A stretch of DNA of 64,000 bases from Mesorhizobium sp. B2-7-2 (GCF_006440775.1 NZ_VFTZ01000003.1:248001-312000), one strand, 5' to 3'. Numbered from the stretch's first letter, positions 8,319 through 17,192 are shown. Notes: generated by a model not told the origin, from the sequence alone. Program-made: numbers and translations.

Positions 8319-9805
8319 TCAACCAGACCACCATCGACACGCTGCGCAAGGCGGAGGTCGGAGCGCGACGTCTGTTCATCGATGGCGTCCATACGGATGC
8401 GCAGAGCGGCGCCAGCCTGCCGGTGATCTCGCCGATCGACGGCCGCTCCTTCGCCACCATCGCTGACGGCGGGGCCGCCGATGTCGACCGCGCCGTGGCC
8501 TCGGCGCGCAAGGCATTCGAAAGAGGTTCGTGGTCGCGCTCAGCACCTGCCTTCCGCAAGAAGGTGCTGACGAAGTTCGCCGAACTGGTGGAGAAGCATG
8601 CCGACGAACTCGCCGTGCTCGGCGTGCGCGACAACGGCACCGAGATCGCCATGGCCTACAAGGCCGAGCCGCTGTCGGCTGCGGGCACGATCCGCTACTA
8701 CGCCGAAGCTATCGACAAGGTCTATGGCGAGATCGCGCCGACGGCCGACAACGTGCTCGGCCTGATCCACAAGGAGCCGCTCGGCGTCGTGGGTGTCATC
8801 GTACCCTGGAATTTCCCGCTGATGATCGGCGCCTGGAAGATCGCGCCGGCGCTCGCCGCCGGCAACGCTATCGTTGTCAAGCCGCCGGAGATCGCCTCGC
8901 TCACTTTGCTGCGGCTGGCCGAGCTGGGAGCCGAAGCCGGACTGCCCGAAGGCGTCTTCAACGTCGTCACCGGTCGCGGTTCGGTGGCCGGCGAGGCGCT
9001 CGGCCTGCATATGGACGTCGATGCCATCGCCTTCACCGGCTCCGGGCCGGTCGGCCGCCGGCTGCTTGAATATTCCGCGCGCTCCAACCTGAAGCGCGTC
9101 TTCCTCGAGCTCGGCGGCAAGTCGCCCAACATCGTCTTCGCCGACGCGGTGGACCTGAAGCAGGCAGCCGTCGTGTCGGCCAACGGCATCTTCCGTAATT
9201 CCGGCCAGGTGTGCGTCGCAGGTTCGCGCCTGCTCGTCCAGGCCTCGATCTACGACCGTTTCATGGACGAGCTTGTCAAAGCAACCACGAAACTCAAGGT
9301 CGGCGATCCGCTTGATCTCGCAAGCGATATCGGCGCGGTGTCGAGCGCCGAGCAGCTCGACAAGAATCTCGGCTTCGTCACCAGGGCCGCAGAGGAGGGC
9401 GCCCGTCTCGTCACCGGCGGCGAACGTATCCTCATCGAGACCGGCGGCAGCTACATGGCGCCGACGATCTTCGAGAACGTGACTGGAGAGATGCAGCTTG
9501 CCCGCGAGGAGGTGTTCGGGCCCGTGCTTGGCGTCATGCGCTTCGAAACCGAGGAGGAAGCGGTGCGCCTCGCCAATTCGACCGTCTACGGCCTGGCCTC
9601 GGCGGTGTGGACCGCGAACCTTTCGACTGCTCACCGGATGGTGCGCGCCATCAATGCCGGCGTCGTCCACGTCAACACCTATGGCGGCGCTGACATCACC
9701 GTGCCGCTCGGCGGCGTCAAGCAGTCCGGCTTCGGCCGCGACAAGTCGCTGCACGCCATCGACAAATACACCGACCTGAAGACCGCCTGGATCGCGCTTG
9801 GGTGA
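8315..9805 (+). CDS. NAD(P)-dependent aldehyde dehydrogenase (PuuC-like)
   Basis: 496 residues, full length. The catalytic asparagine is N166 in VPWNFPLM, the general base is E265 in LELGGKSPN, and the nucleophile is C300 in NSGQVCVAGSR. The cofactor loop is FTGSGPVGR. The closest recognisable group is gamma-glutamyl-aminobutyraldehyde and betaine/amino-aldehyde dehydrogenases. The ATG lies in an ATGA overlap with the P450 stop, so the two are translationally coupled and probably act in succession: P450 or transaminase makes an aldehyde, this enzyme oxidises it to the acid. Confidence 0.92.
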   Translation: MINQTTIDTLRKAEVGARRLFIDGVHTDAQSGASLPVISPIDGRSFATIADGGAADVDRAVASARKAFERGSWSRSAPAFRKKVLTKFAELVEKHADELAVLGVRDNGTEIAMAYKAEPLSAAGTIRYYAEAIDKVYGEIAPTADNVLGLIHKEPLGVVGVIVPWNFPLMIGAWKIAPALAAGNAIVVKPPEIASLTLLRLAELGAEAGLPEGVFNVVTGRGSVAGEALGLHMDVDAIAFTGSGPVGRRLLEYSARSNLKRVFLELGGKSPNIVFADAVDLKQAAVVSANGIFRNSGQVCVAGSRLLVQASIYDRFMDELVKATTKLKVGDPLDLASDIGAVSSAEQLDKNLGFVTRAAEEGARLVTGGERILIETGGSYMAPTIFENVTGEMQLAREEVFGPVLGVMRFETEEEAVRLANSTVYGLASAVWTANLSTAHRMVRAINAGVVHVNTYGGADITVPLGGVKQSGFGRDKSLHAIDKYTDLKTAWIALG

Positions 9806-10709
9806 TCGTTTGAGCGCGTTTCTGGGCAATCCGATGGTCACCACAGCCGCGCTGCCGCTGTTGCTCGGCCTCATGCCTGCACTGCTGGCGAGATTTGCCT
9901 TTCCGGCATCATCACGCATCCTCTCTCTGCTTTGGGCGGCATTGCTGCTGTTTTTCTATCTCGATATACTCGGCGCGCCGGTCGTGCCGCCTATCGCCGC
10001 CAGCCAGAAGCTGATCTATCTCGCCTTTGCCGGCATCGTGTTAGGCCTCTTGCCCGAGCGCGTCCTGACCGGTCGAACAGCCAGCGTCCTTGCCGCTGCC
10101 GCCATCGCCGCGGCTATCCTGTGGCTCGGCTGGCGCCGCATCGCCTCCGGCTCGCTTGACCTACAGATGGTCGCCGCCGCCATCGCCGGCTTACTGATGA
10201 TCGCCGGCGCCGCGATGCTGGTTCACATGCGGCCCGGGTCGTCGCTGTCGGCCGAGCAGTCATTCCTTGCGCCGGCGGCGGTGCTGGCCGTGTTCGTGGC
10301 CGGCGCCATCATCTCGGTGCTCGGCGCGGCGATCGTCACCGGCCAATTGCTCGGCTCGCTCGCCGCGCTGACAGGTGGCTGGTGCCTCGTGCAGTATGTC
10401 GCGTCGCTGCGCGGCGGCATCGCCGCCGGTTGGAGCAAAGGCGTCGAATTTCCGCTGCTCTACGCCGCCGCGACAATCCTCATCCAGGTTGCGCTGCTCG
10501 CCCCGAAGGCGAACCCAGTGGCGCTGATGCTTTCTCCCTTGCCGCTGATCGTGGCCGCGCTTGTGCCCGGCCCGCTGCAAGGCCTGCTTCCCGGCGCCGG
10601 GCCATTGCGGCCGCTGGTCGCCGGCCTCCTGATCGCCATACCGGCGATGTTGGCTGTGCTCACGGCGATCGTTTGGGCGCCGCATGGGGCAGCCCTCGGC
10701 TTTTCCTGA
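9798..10709 (+). CDS. polytopic membrane protein of unknown function
   Basis: About 300 residues and almost entirely hydrophobic, with roughly nine or ten predicted helices separated by short loops. I recognise no family motif. The start is uncertain: a TTG at 9798 overlaps the aldehyde dehydrogenase stop, another TTG follows at 9810, and an ATG lies at 9834. None has a convincing Shine-Dalgarno, which fits coupling to the upstream gene. It sits between the dehydrogenase and yceI, so it may be a membrane partner of the YceI protein (such proteins often pair with membrane cytochromes) or an exporter. No heme ligands stand out. Confidence 0.7.
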   Translation: MGDRLSAFLGNPMVTTAALPLLLGLMPALLARFAFPASSRILSLLWAALLLFFYLDILGAPVVPPIAASQKLIYLAFAGIVLGLLPERVLTGRTASVLAAAAIAAAILWLGWRRIASGSLDLQMVAAAIAGLLMIAGAAMLVHMRPGSSLSAEQSFLAPAAVLAVFVAGAIISVLGAAIVTGQLLGSLAALTGGWCLVQYVASLRGGIAAGWSKGVEFPLLYAAATILIQVALLAPKANPVALMLSPLPLIVAALVPGPLQGLLPGAGPLRPLVAGLLIAIPAMLAVLTAIVWAPHGAALGFS

Positions 10710-10740
10710 GCCACAACGATAACCCAACTGGGAGAGAGAC

Positions 10741-11328
10741 GTGACGACAAGAAACCTGATCGCCGCCCTTGCCTTCGCCGGCGCCTCCGCGCTGACATCG
10801 GCCGCCAGTGCCGACAATTACGAGATCGACGGCCAGCACGCCTGGATTACCTTCACCATCAAGCACGGCATTTACGGCATCGCCCATGGCCAGTTCGACG
10901 CCGTGAAAGGCGCGATCGTCATGGACAAGGCCGATCCGACGAAGAGCAGCGTCAAGGCTGAAATCGATGTCGGCTCGGTCCATACCGCCTTCGATCAGCG
11001 CGACAGCGACCTCAAGGGACCCGACTTCTTCAACGCCGCGGAATTCCCGACGATCGGCTTCGAGAGCACCAAGATAGAGAAGCTCGACGACAAGACCGGC
11101 AAGGTGACCGGCACCCTCACCATCAGCGGCGTTGCCAAGGAGATCACCCTCGATGTCAAGCTGCTCAACGAAGCGCCGGCGCCGTGGGATGCGACGCTGA
11201 CCAAGGCGGCGTTCAGCGCCACCGGCAAGATCAGCACCGCCGACTTCCCGATGGCAAAGGCTGCCGACGGCTTCGGCCTCGGCCCGGACGTCGACATCCT
11301 TATCGATCTTGAGGCGATCAAGAAATAG
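10741..11328 (+). CDS. yceI: YceI-family periplasmic lipid-binding protein
   Basis: 195 residues. An N-terminal signal peptide (MTTRNLIAALAF to SAASA) is followed by the YceI lipocalin-like barrel beginning DNYEIDGQHAWITFTIKHG, with the family blocks DQRDSDLKGPDFFNAAEFPTI and GTLTISGVAKEITLDV. YceI proteins hold isoprenoid or other amphiphilic ligands in the periplasm. GTG start with GGGAGAGAC immediately upstream. It is 31 bp after the membrane-protein gene and probably ends that transcript. Its place in this pathway is unclear; it may bind a hydrophobic substrate or quinone. Confidence 0.92.
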   Translation: MTTRNLIAALAFAGASALTSAASADNYEIDGQHAWITFTIKHGIYGIAHGQFDAVKGAIVMDKADPTKSSVKAEIDVGSVHTAFDQRDSDLKGPDFFNAAEFPTIGFESTKIEKLDDKTGKVTGTLTISGVAKEITLDVKLLNEAPAPWDATLTKAAFSATGKISTADFPMAKAADGFGLGPDVDILIDLEAIKK

Positions 11329-11531
11329 GCCGTCCGGGGCGGGGTGCGGCTGCGCGACCGAACAGGGCCGCGCGGCAGGCTGGCACGCTGCTGTCCGTCC
11401 AGAATGAGGTCGGCACAACGGTCACCGATCATGATCGCCGGTCGCAGCAGCGTTGCCGCTGGTCGGGCGCGGCATGATCAAGGCGTCGCGGATGCGCAGG
11501 CGCGGCACGCGGCAACGCCAGAGATGACAGG

Positions 11532-12278
11532 TTACGCCTCGCCGGTCAGCCGCACTGAGATCAGCCGCGCCGCCTTGATCGCCGCTTCGCCCTGGCTTGC
11601 CGCGACCGCATCGTCGACGCGTGAGACGGGTGAAGCCACCGCCAGCGTGCCGATCGGGTTGCCGTCCGAGCCGAGGATCGCCGCACCAATACTGTGCACG
11701 CCTTCCTCATAGCCCTGGGCGCTGCGCGAATAGCCGCGCGAGGCGGCGAGGCGCACTGCCTCCATCAGCCTGTCCGGCTGTGTCATGGTGTGCTGACTGA
11801 ATGGCTGCAGCGGCCCATCGAGATATGCGCTGACAACTTCCGGCCGCGAAGCCGCGAGGAAGGCGATGCCGGATGGCGTGCCATGCAGCGGCAGCACTTG
11901 GCCGACATCGACATTGACGCGGTTCGCCTTGGCCGACAGTTCGACATGCACGGTGAGCAGCGCCCCGGCGCTGAATTCCGACAAATGCACGGTCTCGCCG
12001 GTCTCGATCGACAGGTCGCGCACCACCGGCGCCGCCAGGCGCACGAAAGGGAAATGCGCGTCGCGAATGCGCGCCAACCGCGACAGGCCGGCGCCCAGCC
12101 GATAACGGCGGCTTTGCGACTCCTGCTCGATCAACCGGCGTTCGGCAAGCGCCATCAGCAGGCGCCTGGCAGTGGCCTTGTCGAGGCCGGCCTTGCGGGC
12201 GAGGTCGGATAGGCCGATCTCCGGTTCCGCTAGCGTAAACAGCTCCAGCAGCGAAACCGCCTTGCCGACTGTGCTCAT
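11532..12278 (-). CDS. IclR-family transcriptional regulator 2
   Basis: 248 residues with the same layout as the IclR protein encoded at 4676-5440: winged helix (KAGLDKATARRLLMALAERRLIEQ), then the effector domain with ETVHLSEFSAGALLTVHVELSAKANRVNV and RSAQGYEEGVHSIGAAI. The two proteins share long matching stretches and are paralogues from a duplication. It is divergent from aminotransferase 2 and the SDR pair. ATG at 12278 with GGGGAA upstream. Its promoter carries the same block as iclR1 plus a palindrome typical of IclR operators, so cross-regulation between the two is likely. Confidence 0.92.
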   Translation of the reverse strand: MSTVGKAVSLLELFTLAEPEIGLSDLARKAGLDKATARRLLMALAERRLIEQESQSRRYRLGAGLSRLARIRDAHFPFVRLAAPVVRDLSIETGETVHLSEFSAGALLTVHVELSAKANRVNVDVGQVLPLHGTPSGIAFLAASRPEVVSAYLDGPLQPFSQHTMTQPDRLMEAVRLAASRGYSRSAQGYEEGVHSIGAAILGSDGNPIGTLAVASPVSRVDDAVAASQGEAAIKAARLISVRLTGEA

Positions 12279-12290
12279 TTCGATTCCCCG

Positions 12291-12321
12291 AGATACTTCG
12301 CATGTGAATTAACTTGACAGC
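12291..12321. promoter_or_regulatory. shared promoter/operator block, copy B
   Basis: Same element as 5461-5491: AGATACTT, then after seven bases GAATTAACTTGACAGC, with identical spacing. It starts 13 bp upstream of iclR2 and about 145 bp before aminotransferase 2. Base identity outside the block falls off quickly, which argues for selection on the element rather than recent duplication of the whole region. Confidence 0.6.
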
Positions 12322-12363
12322 GGCCGATACACCTTGCAGTCTCTCTATAACATGCAAAACGAC

Positions 12364-12380
12364 GGTTCACATAATGAACC
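12364..12380. promoter_or_regulatory. palindromic IclR-type operator
   Basis: GGTTCACATAATGAACC is a perfect 6-bp inverted repeat around CATAA. It matches the shape of known operators for IclR members such as PcaU/PobR (GTTCGATAATCGCAC). It lies about 55 bp before the aminotransferase start, downstream of the TTGACA block, where binding would block or modulate transcription. The iclR1 side has a related but imperfect TTGCAAATAATGAAATGCA (around 5529-5547). Confidence 0.6.
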
Positions 12381-12434
12381 ACATTTAAAACGGTTGGCGC
12401 CCTGAGGCAACGGCGCACAAGGGAGACTTGCGCC

Positions 12435-13829
12435 GTGATGGCTGATGCCAAAAAAGATCCGCATTCCGCAACTGTCGGCGACCTGCTCGACCGCGAGCAG
12501 CAGCGCTTCCGCGACACGCATCCGCGCTCGGCAGCGGCGTGGGAAGCGGGCAAGCAGCATTTCCTCTATGGTGGCCCGTCGCACTGGATGCGCCGCTGGG
12601 CCGGCGGCTTTCCGATCTACGCGGCTTCGGCGCGCGGAGCGCATATCAGCGACATCGACGGTCACGACTATGTCGACTTCGCGCTTGGCGACACCGGCGG
12701 CATGTGCGGCCATGCGCCGGAAGCGGTGACGCGCGCCGCGCTTCGTCAGTTGCAGAACGGCACCACCATGATGCTGCCGACCGAGGACAGCCTGTGGGTC
12801 GGTGCCGAACTCACGCGTCGCTTTGGCTTGCCCTACTGGACGCTGACGACTTCGGCCACCGACGCCAATCGCGGCGCCATTCGCATTGCCCGCATGATCA
12901 CCGGCCGCGACAAGGTGCTGGTGTTTTCCGGCTGCTATCACGGCGGTGTCGAGGAGGCGCATGTCGAAATCCGCGACGGCAAGATCGGCATGCGCAACAT
13001 GATCCATCCCAACGGTGTCGACCATTCCGCCGTCTCCAGGGTGGTCGAGTTCAACGACATCGCGGCGCTCGAGGAAGCGCTGTCGCATGGCGATGTCGCC
13101 TGCGTGCTGACCGAGCCGCTGATGACCAATTTCGGTATGATCCCAGTCGCCGAGGGTTTCCACACCGCATTGCGCGAGATCACGCGCCGCAGGGGCACGG
13201 TGCTCATCATCGACGAAACGCATACCATCTCCAGCGGGCCAGGCGGCTATACCGCGCCGCATGGGCTGGAGCCGGACATTCTGGTCGCCGGCAAGGCGAT
13301 TGCCGGCGGCATTCCGGCCGGCATCTTCGGCGTCTCGCAAGAGATCGCCGAGCGGCTGTGGAAGCTTGTGCCGATGGTCAATCCGCGCGTGCGCCAGTCG
13401 GCGCATCTCGGCATCGGCGGCACCTTGGCCGGCAATGCGCTGACCGTCGCCACCATGCGCGCGGTGCTGGAAGAGGTGCTGACGCCGGCGAATTTCGAAC
13501 TCATGATCGCCAACACCACGCGCCTTGCCGAATCCGCCTGGGGCATTATCCGCGCCAACAAATTGCCCTGGCATGTGACGCAGGTCGGCGCCCGCGCCGA
13601 GATCATGTTCATGCCCAAGCCGCCGTGCAACGGTGCCGAGGTCATTGCCGGCCGGCGTGGCGATCTCGAAACCTTGCTGCACGCCTTCTACATGAACGAA
13701 GGCATCTTGGTGACGCCCTTTCACACCATGTTCCTGATGTGCCCGGCGACCTCGCCGGCCGATGTCTACCGTCATACGGACGTCTTCGGCCGCTTCGTCG
13801 ATCTCGTGCGTAGCGCTGGCGTCGTCTGA
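12435..13829 (+). CDS. class III PLP aminotransferase, glutamate-1-semialdehyde-aminomutase-like
   Basis: 464 residues. The PLP-binding region has LTTSATDANRGAIRIAR, the ring-nitrogen aspartate is D260 in LIIDETHT, and the Schiff-base lysine is K287 in DILVAGKAIAGGIPAG. The substrate loop GGMCGHAPEAV resembles the HemL/GSA subgroup, but the long N-terminal extension and the genomic setting argue for a catabolic transaminase rather than tetrapyrrole synthesis. A GTG at 12435 is directly followed by an ATG at 12438; either may start. It is first in a three-gene operon with two SDRs, divergent from iclR2. It is a different subfamily from the class III enzyme encoded at 1344-2699. Confidence 0.88.
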   Translation: MMADAKKDPHSATVGDLLDREQQRFRDTHPRSAAAWEAGKQHFLYGGPSHWMRRWAGGFPIYAASARGAHISDIDGHDYVDFALGDTGGMCGHAPEAVTRAALRQLQNGTTMMLPTEDSLWVGAELTRRFGLPYWTLTTSATDANRGAIRIARMITGRDKVLVFSGCYHGGVEEAHVEIRDGKIGMRNMIHPNGVDHSAVSRVVEFNDIAALEEALSHGDVACVLTEPLMTNFGMIPVAEGFHTALREITRRRGTVLIIDETHTISSGPGGYTAPHGLEPDILVAGKAIAGGIPAGIFGVSQEIAERLWKLVPMVNPRVRQSAHLGIGGTLAGNALTVATMRAVLEEVLTPANFELMIANTTRLAESAWGIIRANKLPWHVTQVGARAEIMFMPKPPCNGAEVIAGRRGDLETLLHAFYMNEGILVTPFHTMFLMCPATSPADVYRHTDVFGRFVDLVRSAGVV

Positions 13830-13832
13830 GCG

Positions 13833-14630
13833 ATGGCGAACCCGTTCGACCTCACGGGCAGGGTGACGCTGGTGACCGGCGGCGGGCGCGGTATCGGCGC
13901 CGCCATCGTCACGTGCTTCGCCGAGGCCGGCGCCTCGGTCTTCATCGCCAACCGCACATTGAATGTAGCGGAGGCGCTGGCGGCCGACCTCTCGGCGCGC
14001 GGTCTTTCCGTTCGCACGGTCCCGCTTGCCGGACTCGACCGCGCCGCGCTCCATCGGCTTGTCGGCGAAATCGTGCGCGAGGCCGGCCGCCTCGACATCG
14101 TCGTCCACAACGCCGGCGGCTGCCCCTGGGCCTCGGTCGAGGAGCTTGATGAGGACAAGCTCGAAGAGGCGCTGGCGGTCAACCTGAAGTCCTGCTTCTG
14201 GCTGGCGCAGGCGGCGTCTCCGGCGATGGGCGCCAACGGCTTCGGCCGCATCCTCGTCACCTCGTCGGTGTCGGCGCGCGTCGCCATGGCGGGCGGCGTG
14301 CACTATTCGGCGGCCAAGGCCGGCGTCAATGCTTTCATCCGGGGTGCGGCCTTCGAATTCGCGCGCGACGGCATCACCGTCAACGGCGTCGAACCTGGCT
14401 TCATCGCCAAGCCCGGCCGCGGCACGATGAGCAAGCCCGAGGTGGCGGGTCGGCTCGGCCGGTTCATCCCCATGGGCCAACTCGGCGAGGCCGATGACAT
14501 TGCCTACGCCATGCTCTACCTCGCGTCCGAGCAGGCGAAATATACCACAGGCCAGACCATCGTCGTCGATGGCGGCTCGACCTTGCCCGAGACCGGCTAT
14601 GCCGTCGAGCGGCACTGGGGGCTCGCATGA
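13833..14630 (+). CDS. short-chain dehydrogenase/reductase A
   Basis: 265 residues, classical SDR. Cofactor motif TGGGRGIG, NAG motif HNAGG, catalytic serine in VTSSVSA and YxxxK as YSAAK. The C terminus VDGGSTLPETGY is typical of the classical fold. It begins three bases after the aminotransferase stop and its own stop overlaps the next SDR start. It is probably NAD-linked oxidation or reduction of a hydroxy/keto group in the same pathway. Confidence 0.88.
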   Translation: MANPFDLTGRVTLVTGGGRGIGAAIVTCFAEAGASVFIANRTLNVAEALAADLSARGLSVRTVPLAGLDRAALHRLVGEIVREAGRLDIVVHNAGGCPWASVEELDEDKLEEALAVNLKSCFWLAQAASPAMGANGFGRILVTSSVSARVAMAGGVHYSAAKAGVNAFIRGAAFEFARDGITVNGVEPGFIAKPGRGTMSKPEVAGRLGRFIPMGQLGEADDIAYAMLYLASEQAKYTTGQTIVVDGGSTLPETGYAVERHWGLA

Positions 14631-15400
14631 GCCGCCGCCTCGACGGCCGTAACGCACTGGTCACCGGTGCGGCCACCGGCATGGGCCGCGCCACAGCCGA
14701 GCTGTTCGGCCGCCACGGCGCCAAGGTCGTCGCCTTCGGCCATGGCGGGGACGTGCTGGAGGAAGCGGCGAAGGCCAGCGGCGGCATCGCCGTGCACGGC
14801 GACATCACGCAGGTGGGTGATATTGCCCGCGCTATCGACGCCTGCAGCGACCGCCTCGACATAGTCGTCAATGCCGTCGGCGTGATGATCCTCGACGAGC
14901 CAGAGACACTGAGCGACGAAACCTGGGCGAAGAGCTTTGCCGTCAACGTCACTGGTTCGATGATGGTCTGCCGCGCCGCCCTGCCGCTGCTCAAGGAACG
15001 CGGCGGCGCGATCGTCAACATCGCCTCCGTCGGCGCCTTCAACGCCAGCGGCCAGAACGCCGCCTATTCGGCAAGCAAGGCCGCTCTCGTTTCTTATACC
15101 CGCTCGCTGGCCTACGCGCACGGGCCCGACGGGATTCGCGCAAATGCGGTGGCGCCGGGCTGGGTACGCACGCCGATGAGCGTCTACGAAATGGAAGTTG
15201 CGGCCGCCGCCCGCGGCACGACGCCCGAAGAGGAGTTCGCCGCGCTCACCGGCCGCATTGCGCTGCGGCGCGTGGCCGAGCCGGCCGAGATCGCCAATTG
15301 CTGCCTGTTCCTGGCCTCCGACGAGGCGTCCTTCGTCACCGGAGCAGTGCTCGTCGCTGACGGCGGCGGTCGCGCGCCGACGCAGAACAGGGCCGTCTGA
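14627..15400 (+). CDS. short-chain dehydrogenase/reductase B
   Basis: 257 residues, classical SDR: TGAATGMG cofactor motif, NIASVGAF catalytic serine, YSASK catalytic tyrosine/lysine and C-terminal LVADGGGRAPT. Its ATG overlaps the stop of SDR A in an ATGA junction. Two tandem, dissimilar SDRs suggest two successive redox steps, or oxidation and reduction of opposite stereoisomers. It is last in the operon; no clear terminator follows. Confidence 0.88.
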   Translation: MSRRLDGRNALVTGAATGMGRATAELFGRHGAKVVAFGHGGDVLEEAAKASGGIAVHGDITQVGDIARAIDACSDRLDIVVNAVGVMILDEPETLSDETWAKSFAVNVTGSMMVCRAALPLLKERGGAIVNIASVGAFNASGQNAAYSASKAALVSYTRSLAYAHGPDGIRANAVAPGWVRTPMSVYEMEVAAAARGTTPEEEFAALTGRIALRRVAEPAEIANCCLFLASDEASFVTGAVLVADGGGRAPTQNRAV

Positions 15401-15578
15401 TGCGAACGGAACCATAGATATTGGCCAGTCCGCCGCGGGCGCTGGCTGATGGCTCTGGGGGAAGAATGACCGACTGAAGCATCGACCCGGCTCCTTTCGC
15501 GACCCGCCGGACATACGAGATCATACGAAGAATATGGGTTGGCTAATCATCCGCTAAACCATTGATTTTCCTTAGCAG

Positions 15579-15600
15579 TTTCACATCCTCCGGCCCACCA
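15579..15600 (+). repeat. dispersed short motif, copy 1
   Basis: TTTCACATCCTCCGGCCCAC followed by CA. A near-identical copy with two single-base insertions is at 36017-36040. Both lie at the edge of decayed sequence. The end resembles a tRNA acceptor end with CCA, but no T-arm precedes it. Confidence 0.4.
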
Positions 15601-15622
15601 TTATCGTTATTTATCAACGATT

Positions 15623-16345
15623 TGGCGCCTATTTCTCCCTTCGGTTAGCCAAGTTCCTTTGGCGACCCCACGCTACGGGACCGCCTCGTCGGATATCTTG
15701 TCGATCTACGGTGTCGGCTCGATCCAGGCCACCAGTTACGGCTTCGGCGGCACGCTGACCTGGTATGGCGACAACGGCTTCTACACCGACGCTCAGAGCG
15801 AGGTGACGTGGTATGACAGCAACTTGAGATAGGCCACGCTGGGCAGCGAGCTTGCCAAGGGCAACAACGGATTTGGCTATGCGCTGAGCATCGAAGCCGG
15901 CCAGAAGCTTGCGCTGCAGGGAAAATGGACGCTGACGCCGCAGGCTCAGCTTGCTTATTCCTCGGTGCGCTTCAGCAGTTTCACCGACCCGTTCTATGCG
16001 GCGGTATCGCTGAGCGGCAGCGATGTTCTGATCGGCCGCGCCGGCCTGTCGCTGGACTATGAGGATGCCTGGACGGGCGCGCAAGGCAAGATCAGCCGCT
16101 CGCACCTCTACGGCATCGCCAACCTCTATTACGATTTCCTGGACGGCAACGACGTGGATGTGTCGGGCACGGCGCTGCATGAGCACGACCAGCCGCTCTG
16201 GGGCGGGCTGGGTGTCGGCGGATCGCTCTCCTGGGCCGACGACCGCTACATGGTCTACGGCGAGGCCTTCGCCAAATCGAGCCTGAAAAACTTCGGCGAC
16301 AGCCGGGCAATCGGCGCAAAGCTCGGTTTCAGCGTGAAGTGGTGA
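15623..16345 (+). pseudogene. autotransporter outer-membrane beta-barrel remnant
   Basis: One open frame from about 15623 translates to autotransporter (AidA/pertactin-type) barrel sequence. It includes GGTLTWYGDNGFYTDAQSEV, GYALSIEAGQKLALQGKW, LTPQAQLAYSSVRF and the terminal AIGAKLGFSVKW, ending in an aromatic-like W as outer-membrane barrels often do. A TAG at 15830-15832 interrupts it inside the barrel, and the passenger domain and signal peptide are missing. It is therefore a 3' fragment with a nonsense mutation. There is no start codon or ribosome site. The right boundary is the natural stop. Confidence 0.8.
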
Positions 16346-16412
16346 GCGGAATGTGGTGATGAATACGGCCCGTATCCTCGCATAGGTGGGGCTGGCTGGC
16401 CGCCGGCCAGCC

Positions 16413-17192
16413 TTACACCGCGTGTTGAAGCTGGCTGAGCCCGCCATCGACGACAAGGCATGCGGCATTCATGAAGGGGCATTCGTCGGAAATCATAAAC
16501 ACCGCCGCAAGGGCGATTTCGCGGACCGACGCGATGCCACCGCCGGGATGCAACGCCATTGTTTTGGCCCGTGCTGCGGCCGGATCGGGAAAGCTGTTCC
16601 AGTAGTCGATCACCTTTCGCGTCTCCACATAGCCAGGCGCCAGTGCATTCACCCTTATACCCCGAGCGGCGTATTCGAGAGCCAGCGATCTCGTTAGGCC
16701 GAGCAGCGCATGTTTGGCGACCGGGTAGGGGAAGGTGTGCGGGATGATCGTGAAGCTGTGGGTCGAAGCGATGTTGAGGATGGTGCCGCCACCGTTTTCA
16801 ATCATTCCCGGAAGTGCCGCCTTGCTGCAGTTCCAGGCACCTTTGACATTGACATCGAAATTGCGGTTCCACTCTTCTTCGGTCGCCTCCAGCGGTGTTG
16901 AAAACACGTTCATTCCTGCATTGTTGATCAGCGCGTTGATAGGGCCGATTTCCCTGTCGGCCCTCGTGACGGCATCGGCGATAGCGGCCCCGTCACTGAC
17001 ATCCGCGGTGGTATGTCCGATATGACCTTGCGGCGCGGACAGGCCGGCGACGGTCCGGTCGAGCAGGTCCCCATCGCGGTCGACCAAGAACAGCCTTGCC
17101 CCTTCGGCAAGGCACGCCTCGGCTATGGCCAGTCCGATGCCTTGCGCGGCGCCCGTCAGGAAGATGCGTTTGCCGAACAGCCGATCAACCAT
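16413..17192 (-). CDS. short-chain dehydrogenase (sugar 1-dehydrogenase type)
   Basis: 259 residues. TGAAQGIG cofactor motif, NNAGMN, catalytic serine in NIASTHSF and YPVAK as the YxxxK. It ends LVVDGGLSQLQHAV. It is part of a transporter/mutarotase/dgoD locus, so the natural role is NAD-dependent oxidation of D-galactose (or L-arabinose) to the lactone, the first step of the non-phosphorylative pathway leading to galactonate. Its start overlaps the mutarotase stop by eight bases. It is the last gene of the importer operon. Substrate assignment is from context. Confidence 0.85.
   Translation of the reverse strand: MVDRLFGKRIFLTGAAQGIGLAIAEACLAEGARLFLVDRDGDLLDRTVAGLSAPQGHIGHTTADVSDGAAIADAVTRADREIGPINALINNAGMNVFSTPLEATEEEWNRNFDVNVKGAWNCSKAALPGMIENGGGTILNIASTHSFTIIPHTFPYPVAKHALLGLTRSLALEYAARGIRVNALAPGYVETRKVIDYWNSFPDPAAARAKTMALHPGGGIASVREIALAAVFMISDECPFMNAACLVVDGGLSQLQHAV

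Noticed and set aside
12345..14657. 770-codon minus-strand frame opposite aminotransferase 2 and SDR A
   Set aside because: Composition typical of antisense frames in high-GC DNA. It also crosses the promoter and two well-supported genes.
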